64,000 nt of DNA from Algoriphagus sp. (GTDB lineage Bacteria > Bacteroidota > Bacteroidia > Cytophagales > Cyclobacteriaceae). Under the pieces are notes generated by a model. That model saw nothing but the letters and a program-made list of their open reading frames with translations. It had not been told where the DNA came from and did not search any database. Made by a program: the position numbers and the translations under genes. Location: contig JAQSDM010000005.1 in the NCBI GenBank assembly GCA_029945945.1, positions 829,343 through 893,342 on the forward strand, written 5' to 3'. The stretch's first letter is position 1. Every line of letters begins with the position of its first letter. Positions 1 through 8,610 of the stretch are shown piece after piece.

Positions 1-2
1 AG

Positions 3-449
3 AAACTCGTCCGACCGGAAATCCGAAGCGATGAAGTCCTCTGGATGGATGCTGAAAATCTGAGCCCGTTGCAAGCTGAATACTGGAAAAAGGTGGATGC
101 AATCCGGCAAATTTTGAATCAGCGCTGTTTCCTGGGTTTACGTTCTTTTGAAGGACATTTTGCCCGATATCCCGTAGGATCATTTTACAAAAGACACCTG
201 GACCAATTTCAGCAGGTTTCTTACCGGGTGGTAAGTGTGATTTTGTATTTGAATGATTCCTGGACAGAATCGGATGAAGGTGCTCTTCGAATGTATATTC
301 CTCAGGAAGGGGGTTCAGAACTAATCAAGGATGTTTTGCCGGTCGGAGGAAGGTTGGTTGTTTTTCTCAGCGGGGAAATTCCTCATGAAGTGTTGCCGAC
401 CAAAAAAGAGCGAATCAGCATCACAGGCTGGCTGAAGAATATCGACTAA
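3..449 (+). CDS. 2OG-Fe(II) oxygenase (SM-20/PHD-like), 5'-truncated by window edge
   Basis: The frame is open from base 3 and its residues before the first ATG (base 45) read like protein, so the gene starts outside the window. 148 residues are visible. The iron-binding facial triad can be read: His and Asp in RHLDQF (visible residues 65 and 67) and the distal His in IPHEVLP (about 128), followed by an Arg in ERISITGW (about 137) that would bind 2-oxoglutarate. This is the C-terminal double-stranded beta-helix of a prolyl-4-hydroxylase/SM-20-like dioxygenase, a soluble enzyme that hydroxylates a protein or small molecule using 2-oxoglutarate and O2. The substrate cannot be told. It converges with the DUF2141 gene, and the two reading frames overlap by 4 bp at their stops. 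Confidence 0.85.
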   Translation, partial: KLVRPEIRSDEVLWMDAENLSPLQAEYWKKVDAIRQILNQRCFLGLRSFEGHFARYPVGSFYKRHLDQFQQVSYRVVSVILYLNDSWTESDEGALRMYIPQEGGSELIKDVLPVGGRLVVFLSGEIPHEVLPTKKERISITGWLKNID

Positions 450-871
450 CGGAGAGAGATTTCGACTTTTACCGGAACATTTTTGATAGCAACCGTACAT
501 TTTGAGAAACTCGGAGGCCCAAAATATAAGGTTGGATTGTTGGAAAATCCATAGCTTTCAACTGGCATTCCAAAGTTATTCTTTTGAATTTGCCCGTCGG
601 AATCTTCATCATGGAAAACCGAAACCGCATAGTTTCCTGCTGGTAAATCTTCAATAACCACCCTTGCTGAGGAATTTGAAATAGGCAAGCTGAACGCTTT
701 TATTGCTTTTTTTGGTTCTTCCGGAAATCCATCTTCCTTATTGAAAACCAGTACCTGAATCAGTCCTTTGTCGGATTTGGCGTTTGTAATGATCAGTTCC
801 ATATCACTCATAGTCTGGGATTCAGAGTAGAAAATTGAAACCAAGAAAATCCCTAAAATCAAAAGCTTCAT
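446..871 (-). CDS. DUF2141 family secreted protein
   Basis: 141 residues with an N-terminal hydrophobic signal peptide (about residues 1-18). The rest is a beta-rich domain typical of DUF2141: residues in LIQVLVFNKEDGFP, an AGNYAVSVFHDEDSDG segment, and NFGMPVESYGFSNN near the end. Members are small exported proteins of unknown function that are common in Bacteroidota and Proteobacteria. The ATG at 871 overlaps the TGA of menE by 4 bp (ATGA), so it is translationally coupled to menE and probably co-transcribed. That coupling may be a matter of genome packing rather than a role in quinone synthesis. Start choice is clear because the signal peptide begins at this ATG. Confidence 0.8.
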   Translation of the reverse strand: MKLLILGIFLVSIFYSESQTMSDMELIITNAKSDKGLIQVLVFNKEDGFPEEPKKAIKAFSLPISNSSARVVIEDLPAGNYAVSVFHDEDSDGQIQKNNFGMPVESYGFSNNPTLYFGPPSFSKCTVAIKNVPVKVEISLR

Positions 872-1941
872 AAAAGTTTAACTGTTTTTATCCGGTCAAG
901 TTTGCCGGATGAAGTGATCTCAAATTTAGGGATCAGGTGGATTTCCTTGGGAACTTCAAAACGATCCAATTTGAGCTTTAACTCAGTTTGCAAAAGCCCT
1001 GCCTTTTCTGAATCTTTTTCATCAGTTTGGATAAAGAGCGCCAGTTTATCTCCCAGTTTAGGATCTTTTAACCCAAAAAAGAAATAGGCTGAGTTCGGGA
1101 AGAAACCGGCAATTGTGGATTCTGACTTAGTTTCCAGAAGTTCTGGATGAATTTTTACTCCACCGGAGTTGATCACAAAATCTGCCCGTCCAAGCCAGCA
1201 AAATGAATTTTCAGATTTTAAGTCGACCAGATCATTGGTCTGAACTCTCTCCAGTCCGCTCATGGCAGATTTTACCCAAAGTGCCCCTCTATTGTCCTGT
1301 CCGATTTCTACATTTTTCAGCGCCTGGTATACCAAATTTCCTGTTTCAATTCTTGCAAGGGAAATGTGAGAAACGGTCTCAGTCATGCCATAGGTTTGGA
1401 ATGCCCTGATCCCGTTGGAAACTAGCAGGGTTTTGAGATTTTCACTGAGAGGTGCGCCTCCGATGATGATATGCCTGATTTTCCGAAGCTTTTCCAAGCT
1501 ATTTGAATCTTCCAATATCGTCTGAACCTGAAGTGGAACCATCGCAACAAAGTCAGGAAGCTTGTATTCAGAAATTTCAAGAAGGGGATTGGAAGAAGGC
1601 TCCACTAGTTCTATTTGACAGTTCCAAACCATCGCCCGAACAAGCATCATTTTGCCGGCGATATAGGATGGATTCAGGCAACAAAGGAGCCGGGTCGATT
1701 CATCAACATTAAAAAAATCACCCGTTGCATTCGCGCTGGCAATCATCTGATTCCGATGTAGTTCGATCGTTTTTGGGTTTCCGGTAGAGCCTGAACTTTG
1801 CTGGTAGAAAGTTTCATTTCCAGCTATCCAGGCATTGCAAAAAGCGATGGCAGCTTGTTCTAAATCAGAAAATCCCTCCATATCCCCGAAGAAGTCCTCT
1901 GGATTTTGGAAAGTATTCTGACCGATTCGAAGCTGAAACAT
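868..1941 (-). CDS. menE: o-Succinylbenzoate-CoA ligase (MenE-like AMP-binding enzyme)
   Basis: 357 residues, the short form usual for Bacteroidota MenE, with a reduced N-terminal domain. The adenylate-forming signature SSGSTGNPKTIEL lies near residues 49-61, TYGMTET near 184-190, and a C-terminal lid lysine lies in SSGKLDRIK. The enzyme activates o-succinylbenzoate with ATP and joins it to CoA, giving the substrate of MenB; it acts in the cytoplasm in menaquinone synthesis. The gene is divergent from menB across 188 bp, which supports the assignment over other acyl-CoA ligases. The downstream DUF2141 gene overlaps it by 4 bp. Confidence 0.85.
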   Translation of the reverse strand: MFQLRIGQNTFQNPEDFFGDMEGFSDLEQAAIAFCNAWIAGNETFYQQSSGSTGNPKTIELHRNQMIASANATGDFFNVDESTRLLCCLNPSYIAGKMMLVRAMVWNCQIELVEPSSNPLLEISEYKLPDFVAMVPLQVQTILEDSNSLEKLRKIRHIIIGGAPLSENLKTLLVSNGIRAFQTYGMTETVSHISLARIETGNLVYQALKNVEIGQDNRGALWVKSAMSGLERVQTNDLVDLKSENSFCWLGRADFVINSGGVKIHPELLETKSESTIAGFFPNSAYFFFGLKDPKLGDKLALFIQTDEKDSEKAGLLQTELKLKLDRFEVPKEIHLIPKFEITSSGKLDRIKTVKLL

Positions 1942-2040
1942 CTAAATTTGGATGAGTTGAAAGGATAAATGTAGCTGTTTTTGAAATCAACAAATTTCAG
2001 AGCCGTCTGTTATCTTGTACTAAATTTGGAATGCTAATTT

Positions 2041-2107
2041 GAAATCGAGCATGACCAGAACGACACACACTGGAATGATTATCTAGAATGCGAGATTCCA
2101 TCTGACC
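2041..2107 (+). repeat. 67-bp interspersed repeat, copy 1
   Basis: This stretch between menE and menB is the inverted counterpart of 10794-10860. The two share GAAATCGAGCATGAC at one end and GCGAGATTCCATCTGACC at the other, are both exactly 67 bp, and differ mainly in the middle. It ends 22 bp before the menB ATG, so it must lie within or next to the menB leader. Function is unknown. Confidence 0.75.
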
Positions 2108-2129
2108 ATTAAAAAGAAATTATAAACAG

Positions 2130-2972
2130 ATGAAAATAATGAACTGGATCACTGCTAAAGAATACGAAGATATCACCTACAAAAAATGCGATGGAGTAGC
2201 GAGAATCGCTTTTAATCGTCCCGAGGTGCGTAATGCTTTTCGACCAAAAACTACAGCTGAACTGTACGATGCTTTTTACGATGCGCAGGAAGATACTTCA
2301 ATCGGCGTGATTTTGCTGACAGGAGAGGGACCATCTCCGAAAGATGGAGGCTGGGCATTTTGCTCGGGCGGGGATCAGAAAGCACGCGGCAAACAAGGCT
2401 ATGTGGGGGAGGATGGTTACCATAGGTTGAATATTTTGGAAGTGCAGCGGTTGATTCGATTTATGCCGAAAGTTGTGATTGCAGTCGTTCCGGGTTGGGC
2501 AGTTGGTGGCGGACATAGTCTGCATGTTGTCTGTGATTTGACGCTCGCAAGCAAGGAACATGCGATCTTCAAGCAAACCGATGCGGACGTGACGAGCTTT
2601 GACGGAGGCTATGGTTCTGCTTATCTGGCGAAAATGGTAGGCCAGAAAAAGGCCCGTGAAATCTTCTTTTTGGGAAGAAATTATTCTGCGCAGGAAGCTT
2701 ACGATATGGGTATGGTCAATGCCGTAATTCCTCATTCCGAACTTGAAGCAACTGCCTACGAATGGGCTCAGGAGATTTTGGCCAAGTCGCCAACTTCCAT
2801 CAAGATGCTGAAATTTGCGATGAACCTGACCGATGATGGCATGGTGGGACAGCAGGTTTTTGCAGGAGAAGCCACTCGTTTGGCCTACGGAACTGAGGAG
2901 GCTATTGAAGGTAGAAACGCCTTTTTGGAGAAGCGGAAGCCGAATTTCAAAAACATTAAGTGGATTCCTTAA
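2130..2972 (+). CDS. menB: 1,4-Dihydroxy-2-naphthoyl-CoA synthase
   Basis: 280 residues of the crotonase superfamily. Visible motifs are RIAFNRPEVRNAFRP near the N terminus, FCSGGDQKARG (oxyanion-hole segment), PGWAVGGGHSLHVVCD, and TSFDGGYGSAYLA, a stretch characteristic of MenB. The enzyme closes the ring of o-succinylbenzoyl-CoA to form 1,4-dihydroxy-2-naphthoyl-CoA in menaquinone biosynthesis. The ATG at 2130 is used here; an in-frame ATG at 2139 is equally possible and is where many MenB proteins begin. It is divergent from menE and ends before a strong bidirectional terminator. Confidence 0.95.
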   Translation: MKIMNWITAKEYEDITYKKCDGVARIAFNRPEVRNAFRPKTTAELYDAFYDAQEDTSIGVILLTGEGPSPKDGGWAFCSGGDQKARGKQGYVGEDGYHRLNILEVQRLIRFMPKVVIAVVPGWAVGGGHSLHVVCDLTLASKEHAIFKQTDADVTSFDGGYGSAYLAKMVGQKKAREIFFLGRNYSAQEAYDMGMVNAVIPHSELEATAYEWAQEILAKSPTSIKMLKFAMNLTDDGMVGQQVFAGEATRLAYGTEEAIEGRNAFLEKRKPNFKNIKWIP

Positions 2973-3202
2973 CAGGTCCATAGTTAGGAGTCCATAGTCC
3001 ATAGCTAGTGATTAGGAACCTCAACCAATTTCTTTTAATGGGATTGGTAACAAATTAAAAAAACATACAAATCAAAAAGCCTCCGGAATTCCAGAGGCTT
3101 TTTGATTTGTGATTATGCTTTTTTGCTTTCTAAAGAGTGACCAAACAAAATTAGTTTGGAGTTACAGAAGATAAACTATGGACTATTGACTATGGTCTAA
3201 CT
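2972..3202. repeat. CCATAGTCCATAG / ACTATGGACTATTG word repeats
   Basis: The stretches 2979-3007 and about 3173-3200 are made of shuffled copies of words such as CCATAG, TTAGGAGT and GACTAT. The same vocabulary appears at 36007-36046. There is no coding sense in these short stretches. Confidence 0.5.
3071..3106. terminator. Bidirectional intrinsic terminator
   Basis: Perfect 13-bp stem (ATCAAAAAGCCTC and its complement) around a 10-nt partly palindromic loop, with A-tract and T-tract inside the stem. It lies between the convergent menB and serine hydrolase genes and can serve both strands. Confidence 0.9.
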
Positions 3203-3204
3203 CA

Positions 3205-4440
3205 CTACTCTATCGTCTGATAAACCATCTGTCTGAATTTGTTTTCGTAGTAGGAGCTAAATGGATTGACCTGGGTCATGAAAATGGCAACCATATCTTC
3301 TTTGGGATCGATGAAAAAATAGGTGCAAAAGGCCCCGCTCCAGTAGAAAGTGCCTTCCGAACCCAGGCTTTTTGTATCCGCGAGATCTTCAACGACTGCA
3401 AAACCAAGTCCGAAACCTTTACCCGGATCCCGAAAAAGGTCATTTGCCTGATCGATTGACATGATTTCGACGGTCTTTGGACTCAGATATCTTTTGCCAT
3501 TCCATTCTCCGCCGTTGAGCATCATTCGCGCAAAGAGAGAATAATCCTGAGCAGTTGAAAATAATCCGTGAGTTCCGCCAAAAACGGTATTTCCGGAAGT
3601 TGGAGTTTGTCTTTCACTTTTCACCAGCATTCCGGTTTCGTTGAAATTATGAAGCTGAACCATCCTGGTTTTTTGAGTTTCGCTCAGATTGTATCCGGTG
3701 TCTTTCATTCCCAGCGGATCAAAAAGACGGGATTTTAAGAATTGGTCAGGGCTCATACCTGAAAATATTTCAATCAGCCTTGCCAAAATATCCGGAGAAG
3801 CTGAATAATTCCATTGCTGACCCGGATGGCTTGCCAAAGGCTGGGAAGCGAGTGCTTTCACACGTTCTTCAATGGTCTTTGGACCGGACATGTAGATTGC
3901 TTGAGCAACCTCCTTGTCAAGTTCGGTTCCGCCAATTCCATGCAGAAAACCTGCAGTGTGACTTAAAACCTGAGCGATTGTGATCTGGGATTTTGCAGGT
4001 TCGATCCCGCCTTTCGAGCCTTGTGCAGGATCGAGGATCACGTTCATATCCTTGAACTCGGGCAGATACTTGGAGATGGGATCAGTCAAAAAGAAATATC
4101 CTTCCTCGTAGAGCATCATAAAAGCCGTGGTCACGATAGGCTTGGTCATGGACTGGATGAAAAAGATCTGATCCTGGCGCATCGGAGTTTTTGCGGAAAG
4201 ATCATTGTAGCCCAAAGCTGATTCGTGGACTTTTTCTCCTTTGCGATACATCAGCGTGACTACGCCCGGAAGCCGGCCTGCATCAATTTCTTTTTGAAAA
4301 TAGGCATCGTATCGGGCAAGTCTTTCGGTAGAAACACCGACATCTATTGGGGATTTTTCAATGGCGAGCTGGGCAAATGCAGGTGCTGAAATCAAACAGA
4401 TTACCAGCAGAAACAAGGAGAAAGGATTTTTAAAATTCAT
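3205..4440 (-). CDS. Serine hydrolase, class C beta-lactamase/esterase family
   Basis: 411 residues from the ATG at 4440 (an upstream TTG at 4452 is less likely). A signal peptide ends near residue 24 (APAFAQ). The catalytic SxxK is seen as SMTK near residue 95, and the second motif is the YSA of NYSASPD. HTAGFLHG and GTHGLFSTAQDY are family stretches. These are periplasmic or secreted esterases, D-aminopeptidases or beta-lactamase-like enzymes acting through an acyl-serine. The FFLTDP and KYLPEF segments are typical of the EstB/AmpC-related branch. The natural substrate cannot be predicted. It converges with menB and is divergent from the downstream hydrolase. Confidence 0.85.
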   Translation of the reverse strand: MNFKNPFSLFLLVICLISAPAFAQLAIEKSPIDVGVSTERLARYDAYFQKEIDAGRLPGVVTLMYRKGEKVHESALGYNDLSAKTPMRQDQIFFIQSMTKPIVTTAFMMLYEEGYFFLTDPISKYLPEFKDMNVILDPAQGSKGGIEPAKSQITIAQVLSHTAGFLHGIGGTELDKEVAQAIYMSGPKTIEERVKALASQPLASHPGQQWNYSASPDILARLIEIFSGMSPDQFLKSRLFDPLGMKDTGYNLSETQKTRMVQLHNFNETGMLVKSERQTPTSGNTVFGGTHGLFSTAQDYSLFARMMLNGGEWNGKRYLSPKTVEIMSIDQANDLFRDPGKGFGLGFAVVEDLADTKSLGSEGTFYWSGAFCTYFFIDPKEDMVAIFMTQVNPFSSYYENKFRQMVYQTIE

Positions 4441-4538
4441 TTTAAGGATCAATTGGGTTTGTATTTGAAAAGTACTCGAATGAATATAAAGTCAATAGTT
4501 AGCTTTTTCCTAATTTGACCCTGACGAAAATAAAAATC

Positions 4539-5375
4539 ATGAAGCATCTCGAAACTTCCTACATCACTCACGACGGTATGAAACTGTATCTCCAGGCTTG
4601 GATGCCTGAAAAGCCTAAAGCCGCGATGCTTTTGGTTCATGGGTTGGGAGAGCATAGCAGCCGATATCTTCATCTGATCGAAAAGTTGAACGCAATCGGA
4701 TTATCGGTTTTCAGTTTCGATGGCCGAGGTCACGGGAAATCTTCCGAGGGCTCGCCAACTGCCTTTTTTGAATCCTATGAGGATTATGTCAAAGACATCG
4801 ATGCACTTTTTGGAAAAGTCAAAAGCTACAGTCCGGGAGTTCCGGCATTCCTGTACGGGCACAGCATGGGTGGGGGATTAGTTGCTGCTTATGTGCTGAA
4901 GTACCAACCGGAAGCTGCCGGAGTGATTTTGAGTTCGCCTGCGATCAAGGAAGCTGAAGGTACCTCGCAAATCCTGATCTCAGTTTCAGGTTTGATCAGC
5001 AAGTGGATGCCGAGGTTCAAGGCTTTGAAATTGGACCCAAAACAGATTTCCCGAATTCCCGAAGAAGTAGAAAAATACCTGAACGATCCGTTGGTTTATA
5101 CCCAACCTGTTCCGGCGCGAACAGGCCATGAATTGCTGAAAATGATGCGATTGATTCAGGAGAATGCTGCGAATTTTACGTTGCCATTACTTTTGATACA
5201 TGGTTCTTCGGATGGGTTAACGAATCCGAAAGGCTCAGAACTCCTTGCGGAAAAGGCCAATTCGTCGGATAAGACTTATAAGGTTTTCCAGGGAGGCTAC
5301 CACGAATTAATCAATGACTCCGACAAAGAAGAAGTGATGCAGTTGATCTGCGATTGGATTGAGGAGAGGATTTAG
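4539..5375 (+). CDS. Alpha/beta hydrolase, monoacylglycerol lipase-like (lysophospholipase)
   Basis: 278 residues from the ATG at 4539; the frame is open to a TTG at 4515, but the ATG is preferred because MKHLETSYI aligns with the usual family start. VHGLGEHSSRY is the typical oxyanion-loop region (about residues 33-43). The nucleophile elbow GHSMGG gives Ser109, with the acid in GSSDGLTNP (about 231) and the base His in GGYHELIND (about 259). Cap-domain residues lie between 120 and 200. It probably hydrolyses monoacylglycerols or lysophospholipids. No signal peptide is seen, so it is cytoplasmic. It is a single gene, divergent from the serine hydrolase. Confidence 0.85.
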   Translation: MKHLETSYITHDGMKLYLQAWMPEKPKAAMLLVHGLGEHSSRYLHLIEKLNAIGLSVFSFDGRGHGKSSEGSPTAFFESYEDYVKDIDALFGKVKSYSPGVPAFLYGHSMGGGLVAAYVLKYQPEAAGVILSSPAIKEAEGTSQILISVSGLISKWMPRFKALKLDPKQISRIPEEVEKYLNDPLVYTQPVPARTGHELLKMMRLIQENAANFTLPLLLIHGSSDGLTNPKGSELLAEKANSSDKTYKVFQGGYHELINDSDKEEVMQLICDWIEERI

Positions 5376-5781
5376 GGTTTCGTATGGATCATAAAAGGCC
5401 ATGATAAGATCCGCCCACCGGATAGAGTACTTTTTGCAGTTTTTCAACCCCATTCGGGGTTGGGCATCATGGATGGATTTATCATCTTTTCCATGGGTTT
5501 TACCCATGGCTATTCATGGTTAGATCCCGTTGGGATCTTCTTACAAACTTACTCTTAATGGAAAACGGACGGTGAAGCCGACCAAAATTTTCAATAGTCC
5601 CCCGTACAACTCAGGAAGGGATTAATTGATTTTGAGACATGCCCGAGCCAACTACCGGTCTTACGGATACTCACGAAAAAAAACGCGGTGTAACTCGGTG
5701 AAACCTCAGAGTAACTCCGTGAAACCAAATCTAAATTTTTTCACGCGCGACACGCGCGCGCCAGCGGAAACGTTAGCTATT
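5376..5781. repeat. Gene-free 406-bp stretch with short palindromes and repeats
   Basis: No credible gene is seen here. It contains three palindromes in a row: AACCCC-N4-GGGGTT (5446-5461), CCATGGGT-TTT-ACCCATGG (5491-5509) and GATCCC-GTT-GGGATC (5523-5537). A direct repeat follows, TAACTCNGTGAAACC, at about 5691-5705 and 5712-5726. A CG-rich run of CACGCG words sits at 5741-5761. Their layout resembles the abundant intergenic repeat families of Bacteroidota genomes. The stretch lies between two convergent genes, so the hairpins could also act as terminators. Confidence 0.65.
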
Positions 5782-6273
5782 TTAAATTTCTTCCAAAAGC
5801 CCCTGCGCATCCAGCTGATTGGTGAACATATCGATTCCTCCGGCTGCATTTTTTGGCCATTCTTCCCTCGGGCGATCCCAGTACAATTCCACTCCGTTTT
5901 CGTCAGGATCATCCAGATAGATCGCCTCGGAAACTCCATGATCCGAAGCTCCGGTCAGCGGATATTTCGAATCAATCAACCGCTTAAAAATCACCGCAAG
6001 ATCTCTTCGTGTGGGGAAGAGGATGGCGGTATGAAAAAGTCCGGCGGTATTTTTTGGTGCCGGTTTTCCTCCTTTGCTTTGCCAGGTATTCAGCCCGATA
6101 TGATGATGATATCCGCCTGCGGAAATGAAGGCTGCGTCTTTCCCGTACATCATCACCAATTCAAAACCCAGCAAACCACAATAGAAATCAAGGGATTGCT
6201 GTAGGTCTGTCACTTTCAAATGGACATGGCCAATCCTGGTAGCCGAGGGGATGGTGTAGGGAGATAAATCCAT
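5782..6273 (-). CDS. VOC family protein (glyoxalase/extradiol dioxygenase-like)
   Basis: 163 residues. The N-terminal half carries IGHVHLKVTDLQQSLDFY, typical of the catechol 2,3-dioxygenase/CatE-like branch. Plausible metal ligands of the vicinal oxygen chelate fold are His16 (HVHLKV), His81 (LFHTAILF) and Glu129 (NGVELYWDRP). The single VOC module plus a short C-terminal tail is shorter than full extradiol dioxygenases, so the reaction (dioxygenase, lyase or isomerase) is open. It is cytoplasmic. A perfect inverted repeat stands just upstream of the start (6285-6324). Confidence 0.8.
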   Translation of the reverse strand: MDLSPYTIPSATRIGHVHLKVTDLQQSLDFYCGLLGFELVMMYGKDAAFISAGGYHHHIGLNTWQSKGGKPAPKNTAGLFHTAILFPTRRDLAVIFKRLIDSKYPLTGASDHGVSEAIYLDDPDENGVELYWDRPREEWPKNAAGGIDMFTNQLDAQGLLEEI

Positions 6274-6284
6274 AAAAAGAAGAT

Positions 6285-6324
6285 GGGTTAAAATGACAAG
6301 TTTAATTTCCTGACATTTTAACCC
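6285..6324 (-). promoter_or_regulatory. 11-bp perfect inverted repeat before the VOC gene
   Basis: GGGTTAAAATG and its complement are separated by 18 nt. The element begins 11 bp upstream of the VOC start codon and 32 bp downstream of the GH127 stop, both on the minus strand. It could be the GH127 terminator (the minus strand continues CTTCTTTTT) or an operator/leader hairpin of the VOC gene. The sequence alone does not decide. Confidence 0.5.
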
Positions 6325-6356
6325 AAAACTTTTAGAAAAAAATCCAAAGAGAAAAC

Positions 6357-8471
6357 TTATTCAATTGCCACTACCGGAAACTCTGTGATTCGCAGCGTGG
6401 TACATCCGTAAGGAACAAGCGTAATCGTTTTTTGACGCTCGGTCAACTCCGGTCCTGAGATCTTGCCGGTGAAAGAATCAGGTAGCTGAGGAGCACTTTT
6501 GACAGTTTTCCATTCCGGTAGGTGGATGCCCTTCATTCGAAGTTCGATTGGGGCATTTTCCAGATTCCAGGGATACGATCCGTCCCACTCATTTTCAATC
6601 AATTCAATGGAATTCTCGAGATCTGAAAGGGAATTTGCCGCAAGCGCATAATTCCAGTCTTCCTTCGGATAAACTTCCGTGAAGGGTCGGAAACGATCTT
6701 TTCTGTCTTTGATCTTTTCTTCCGATTCGATCTTGAGGCTGTAAACAAGCGGTCCTCTTTCGATGGTAACCATGGACTTGTACCAGGTGGAGGTTTTCAA
6801 TTCCATCGGAAGAGTGAGGGTGACCTGATCTCCGCTTTTCCAGGTGCGCTGAATGATTGCAACTTGGTTTTGGATGGTTGCTTCTGCAGGGGAACCGTTT
6901 ACCTGGATCACTGCTTGTTTGGCCCAAGTAGGGATTCTCAAATGGAAAGGAAAGGTGGCTACTTCAGAAAGCTCCAGGTCAAACTGCACGGTCTCTCGGA
7001 AGGGGAATCCGGTTGTTTCTTTGATTTTCAGTTTGGCACCATTTGCTACAGTCAATTCAACAGAACTCGGAGCATAAAGCAGTGCCGCAACTCCACCATC
7101 CGGTGTGGCATAAAAAAGGTTTTGGACAAACTTTGGCCAGCTCTGATGCATATTGGTCGTGCAGCATGGGAATCCCGAAAGTACCCCAAAGACAAAGTCG
7201 GTGCCTCCATGATTTTCGGTTTCGTAGGAGGTTTCGATTTGATCGGTCAATTCCACCTGATTGGCAGCCTGGAAATACTGCCGGGAATTGTAATCATCGG
7301 AAGCCTGGGTTGGAAGCGCATTGTAGGTGATTTTTTCCAGCAGATCGGCAAATTCCATATCGCCGGTGATCTTGAGGTTGGTTTCCAGTGAAAACATTTC
7401 CTCGGAAATAGAACATAATTCCACCCCTTGAACCGGGTTGTTTCCATGTAGAGGTTCGTCACCTCCGTACATCCCCTGAGGTTGTCCATGGTAGCTGCGG
7501 ATGTCATTCAGGGCTTTTTTCACCGCGGCGATTGCATCAGTATTTCCGCTCTTTTGGAAATAGATGATGGGTTGTTTCAAGCCCTGTGCGACATTGACGG
7601 TGTGGAGGCCGGGAACTTTGGAAAGGGTGATTTTTGAGATTTCCGCGGAGTCAAAAGGATAGGACTTGATTTCGTTGTAAAAATGGACGTTCTCGTTTTT
7701 CACCTCATTTTCCGGATTGGTGTAGACAGTCTGCCAAGGGAAAGTTTGCTTCTGAATCAATTCCCCCAATTCCAGAAGTTTCTCATCTCCGGTGATATTG
7801 TATAGCCAGTAAACGACCTGAAGATTGTCTCCCGCTCTTCTGTTTGCCCATAAGGACATAAAGTCCAAAGGCCGCTCAGGGAGTTCTTTTAATTGGAAAT
7901 GAAAGTATCGGGTCAGGGCGGTAATTACCCGTTCATCCTCCGTAGCCTGATAATATTGCTGGAGTACTTTCAACATTACCATCTTGGGCCACCAGTCTTC
8001 CCTGCGTCCTCTTTGCAAACCCGGTTCCGCTTCCGGTTCGGTTTCAAAAGGAATCGGACCGAGGTAACCGCTTTCTGCTTGGTTGTTCAGGGTCCATTCA
8101 ATCCAGGGTTTTACTTTTTCCTTCAGTCTCGCATCGTCGAGAATATAAGCGAGTGGCAACAGCCCGTCAATCCAGTAGGGGCCGCGTTCCCAGCCGTCAC
8201 CATCCCCACCGAGCCAACCGTTTCGCGAACCGACAACTTCCGGATAGACTTCGTCCAAATGCCCGGTTAACCCATTTGCCATGCGCTGAAGCTGATCCTC
8301 CAGCCAACCTTCGGGTTTGATACTTCCCAAAGGAAGTTCCAGGTAAGGCGTTGAAACCAACGGTTGACGATTGGTGAGGTAATGAGCAATAGGTTTAGTC
8401 TCCTCCTTTTTCTCTGGAGAACATGAAAAAATCAGCCCAAAAGCTCCCAGTAAAATGATCAAGTTTTTCAT
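6357..8471 (-). CDS. GH127-like beta-L-arabinofuranosidase (DUF1680), lipoprotein
   Basis: 704 residues. The signal peptide ends in a lipobox (LIFSC, Cys about 17), so it is a lipoprotein. The (alpha/alpha)6-barrel part covers roughly residues 40-500 and a beta-sandwich follows. The zinc/catalytic cysteine set of the HypBA1 family can be matched: the Glu and Cys of GVELCSISEE (about 349 and 351) and the double Cys of GFPCCTTNMH (about 433-434). Family members remove terminal beta-L-arabinofuranose from arabinan or glycoprotein glycans. It sits directly downstream of the GH67 gene, same strand, 139 bp apart, which suggests joint use on hemicellulose side chains. No SusC/SusD pair is in view. 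Confidence 0.8.
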   Translation of the reverse strand: MKNLIILLGAFGLIFSCSPEKKEETKPIAHYLTNRQPLVSTPYLELPLGSIKPEGWLEDQLQRMANGLTGHLDEVYPEVVGSRNGWLGGDGDGWERGPYWIDGLLPLAYILDDARLKEKVKPWIEWTLNNQAESGYLGPIPFETEPEAEPGLQRGRREDWWPKMVMLKVLQQYYQATEDERVITALTRYFHFQLKELPERPLDFMSLWANRRAGDNLQVVYWLYNITGDEKLLELGELIQKQTFPWQTVYTNPENEVKNENVHFYNEIKSYPFDSAEISKITLSKVPGLHTVNVAQGLKQPIIYFQKSGNTDAIAAVKKALNDIRSYHGQPQGMYGGDEPLHGNNPVQGVELCSISEEMFSLETNLKITGDMEFADLLEKITYNALPTQASDDYNSRQYFQAANQVELTDQIETSYETENHGGTDFVFGVLSGFPCCTTNMHQSWPKFVQNLFYATPDGGVAALLYAPSSVELTVANGAKLKIKETTGFPFRETVQFDLELSEVATFPFHLRIPTWAKQAVIQVNGSPAEATIQNQVAIIQRTWKSGDQVTLTLPMELKTSTWYKSMVTIERGPLVYSLKIESEEKIKDRKDRFRPFTEVYPKEDWNYALAANSLSDLENSIELIENEWDGSYPWNLENAPIELRMKGIHLPEWKTVKSAPQLPDSFTGKISGPELTERQKTITLVPYGCTTLRITEFPVVAIE

Positions 8472-8530
8472 TTAGGTTGAGTTTCTACTATTGATTGATA
8501 ATGGTTTTCTGCATATCCAAGCTCCGAAAG

Positions 8531-8555
8531 AGACTCCTCGTACCTCGGAGTGACG
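8531..8555 (+). repeat. 25-nt interspersed repeat (AGACTCCTCG...), copy 1
   Basis: AGACTCCTCG, three variable bases, then CTCGGAGTGACG. The same 25 nt recur with one mismatch at 17913-17937. The inner part can fold (ACTCC/GGAGT). Downstream, 8560-8608 is filled with AATCGGAAATC/AATCCGAAATC words. Everything is in the spacer between the two glycosidase genes. Confidence 0.7.
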
Positions 8556-8610
8556 ATCCTAAATCGGAAATCGCAAATCCGAAATCATACATCTGAAATC
8601 CGAAATCCCC

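Noticed and set aside
2298..3002. Long minus-strand frame over menB
   Set aside because: Entirely antisense to a well-supported menB gene, no family features.
5626..6204. Plus-strand frame over the VOC gene
   Set aside because: Antisense shadow of the VOC protein with no coherent domain; begins in repeat sequence.
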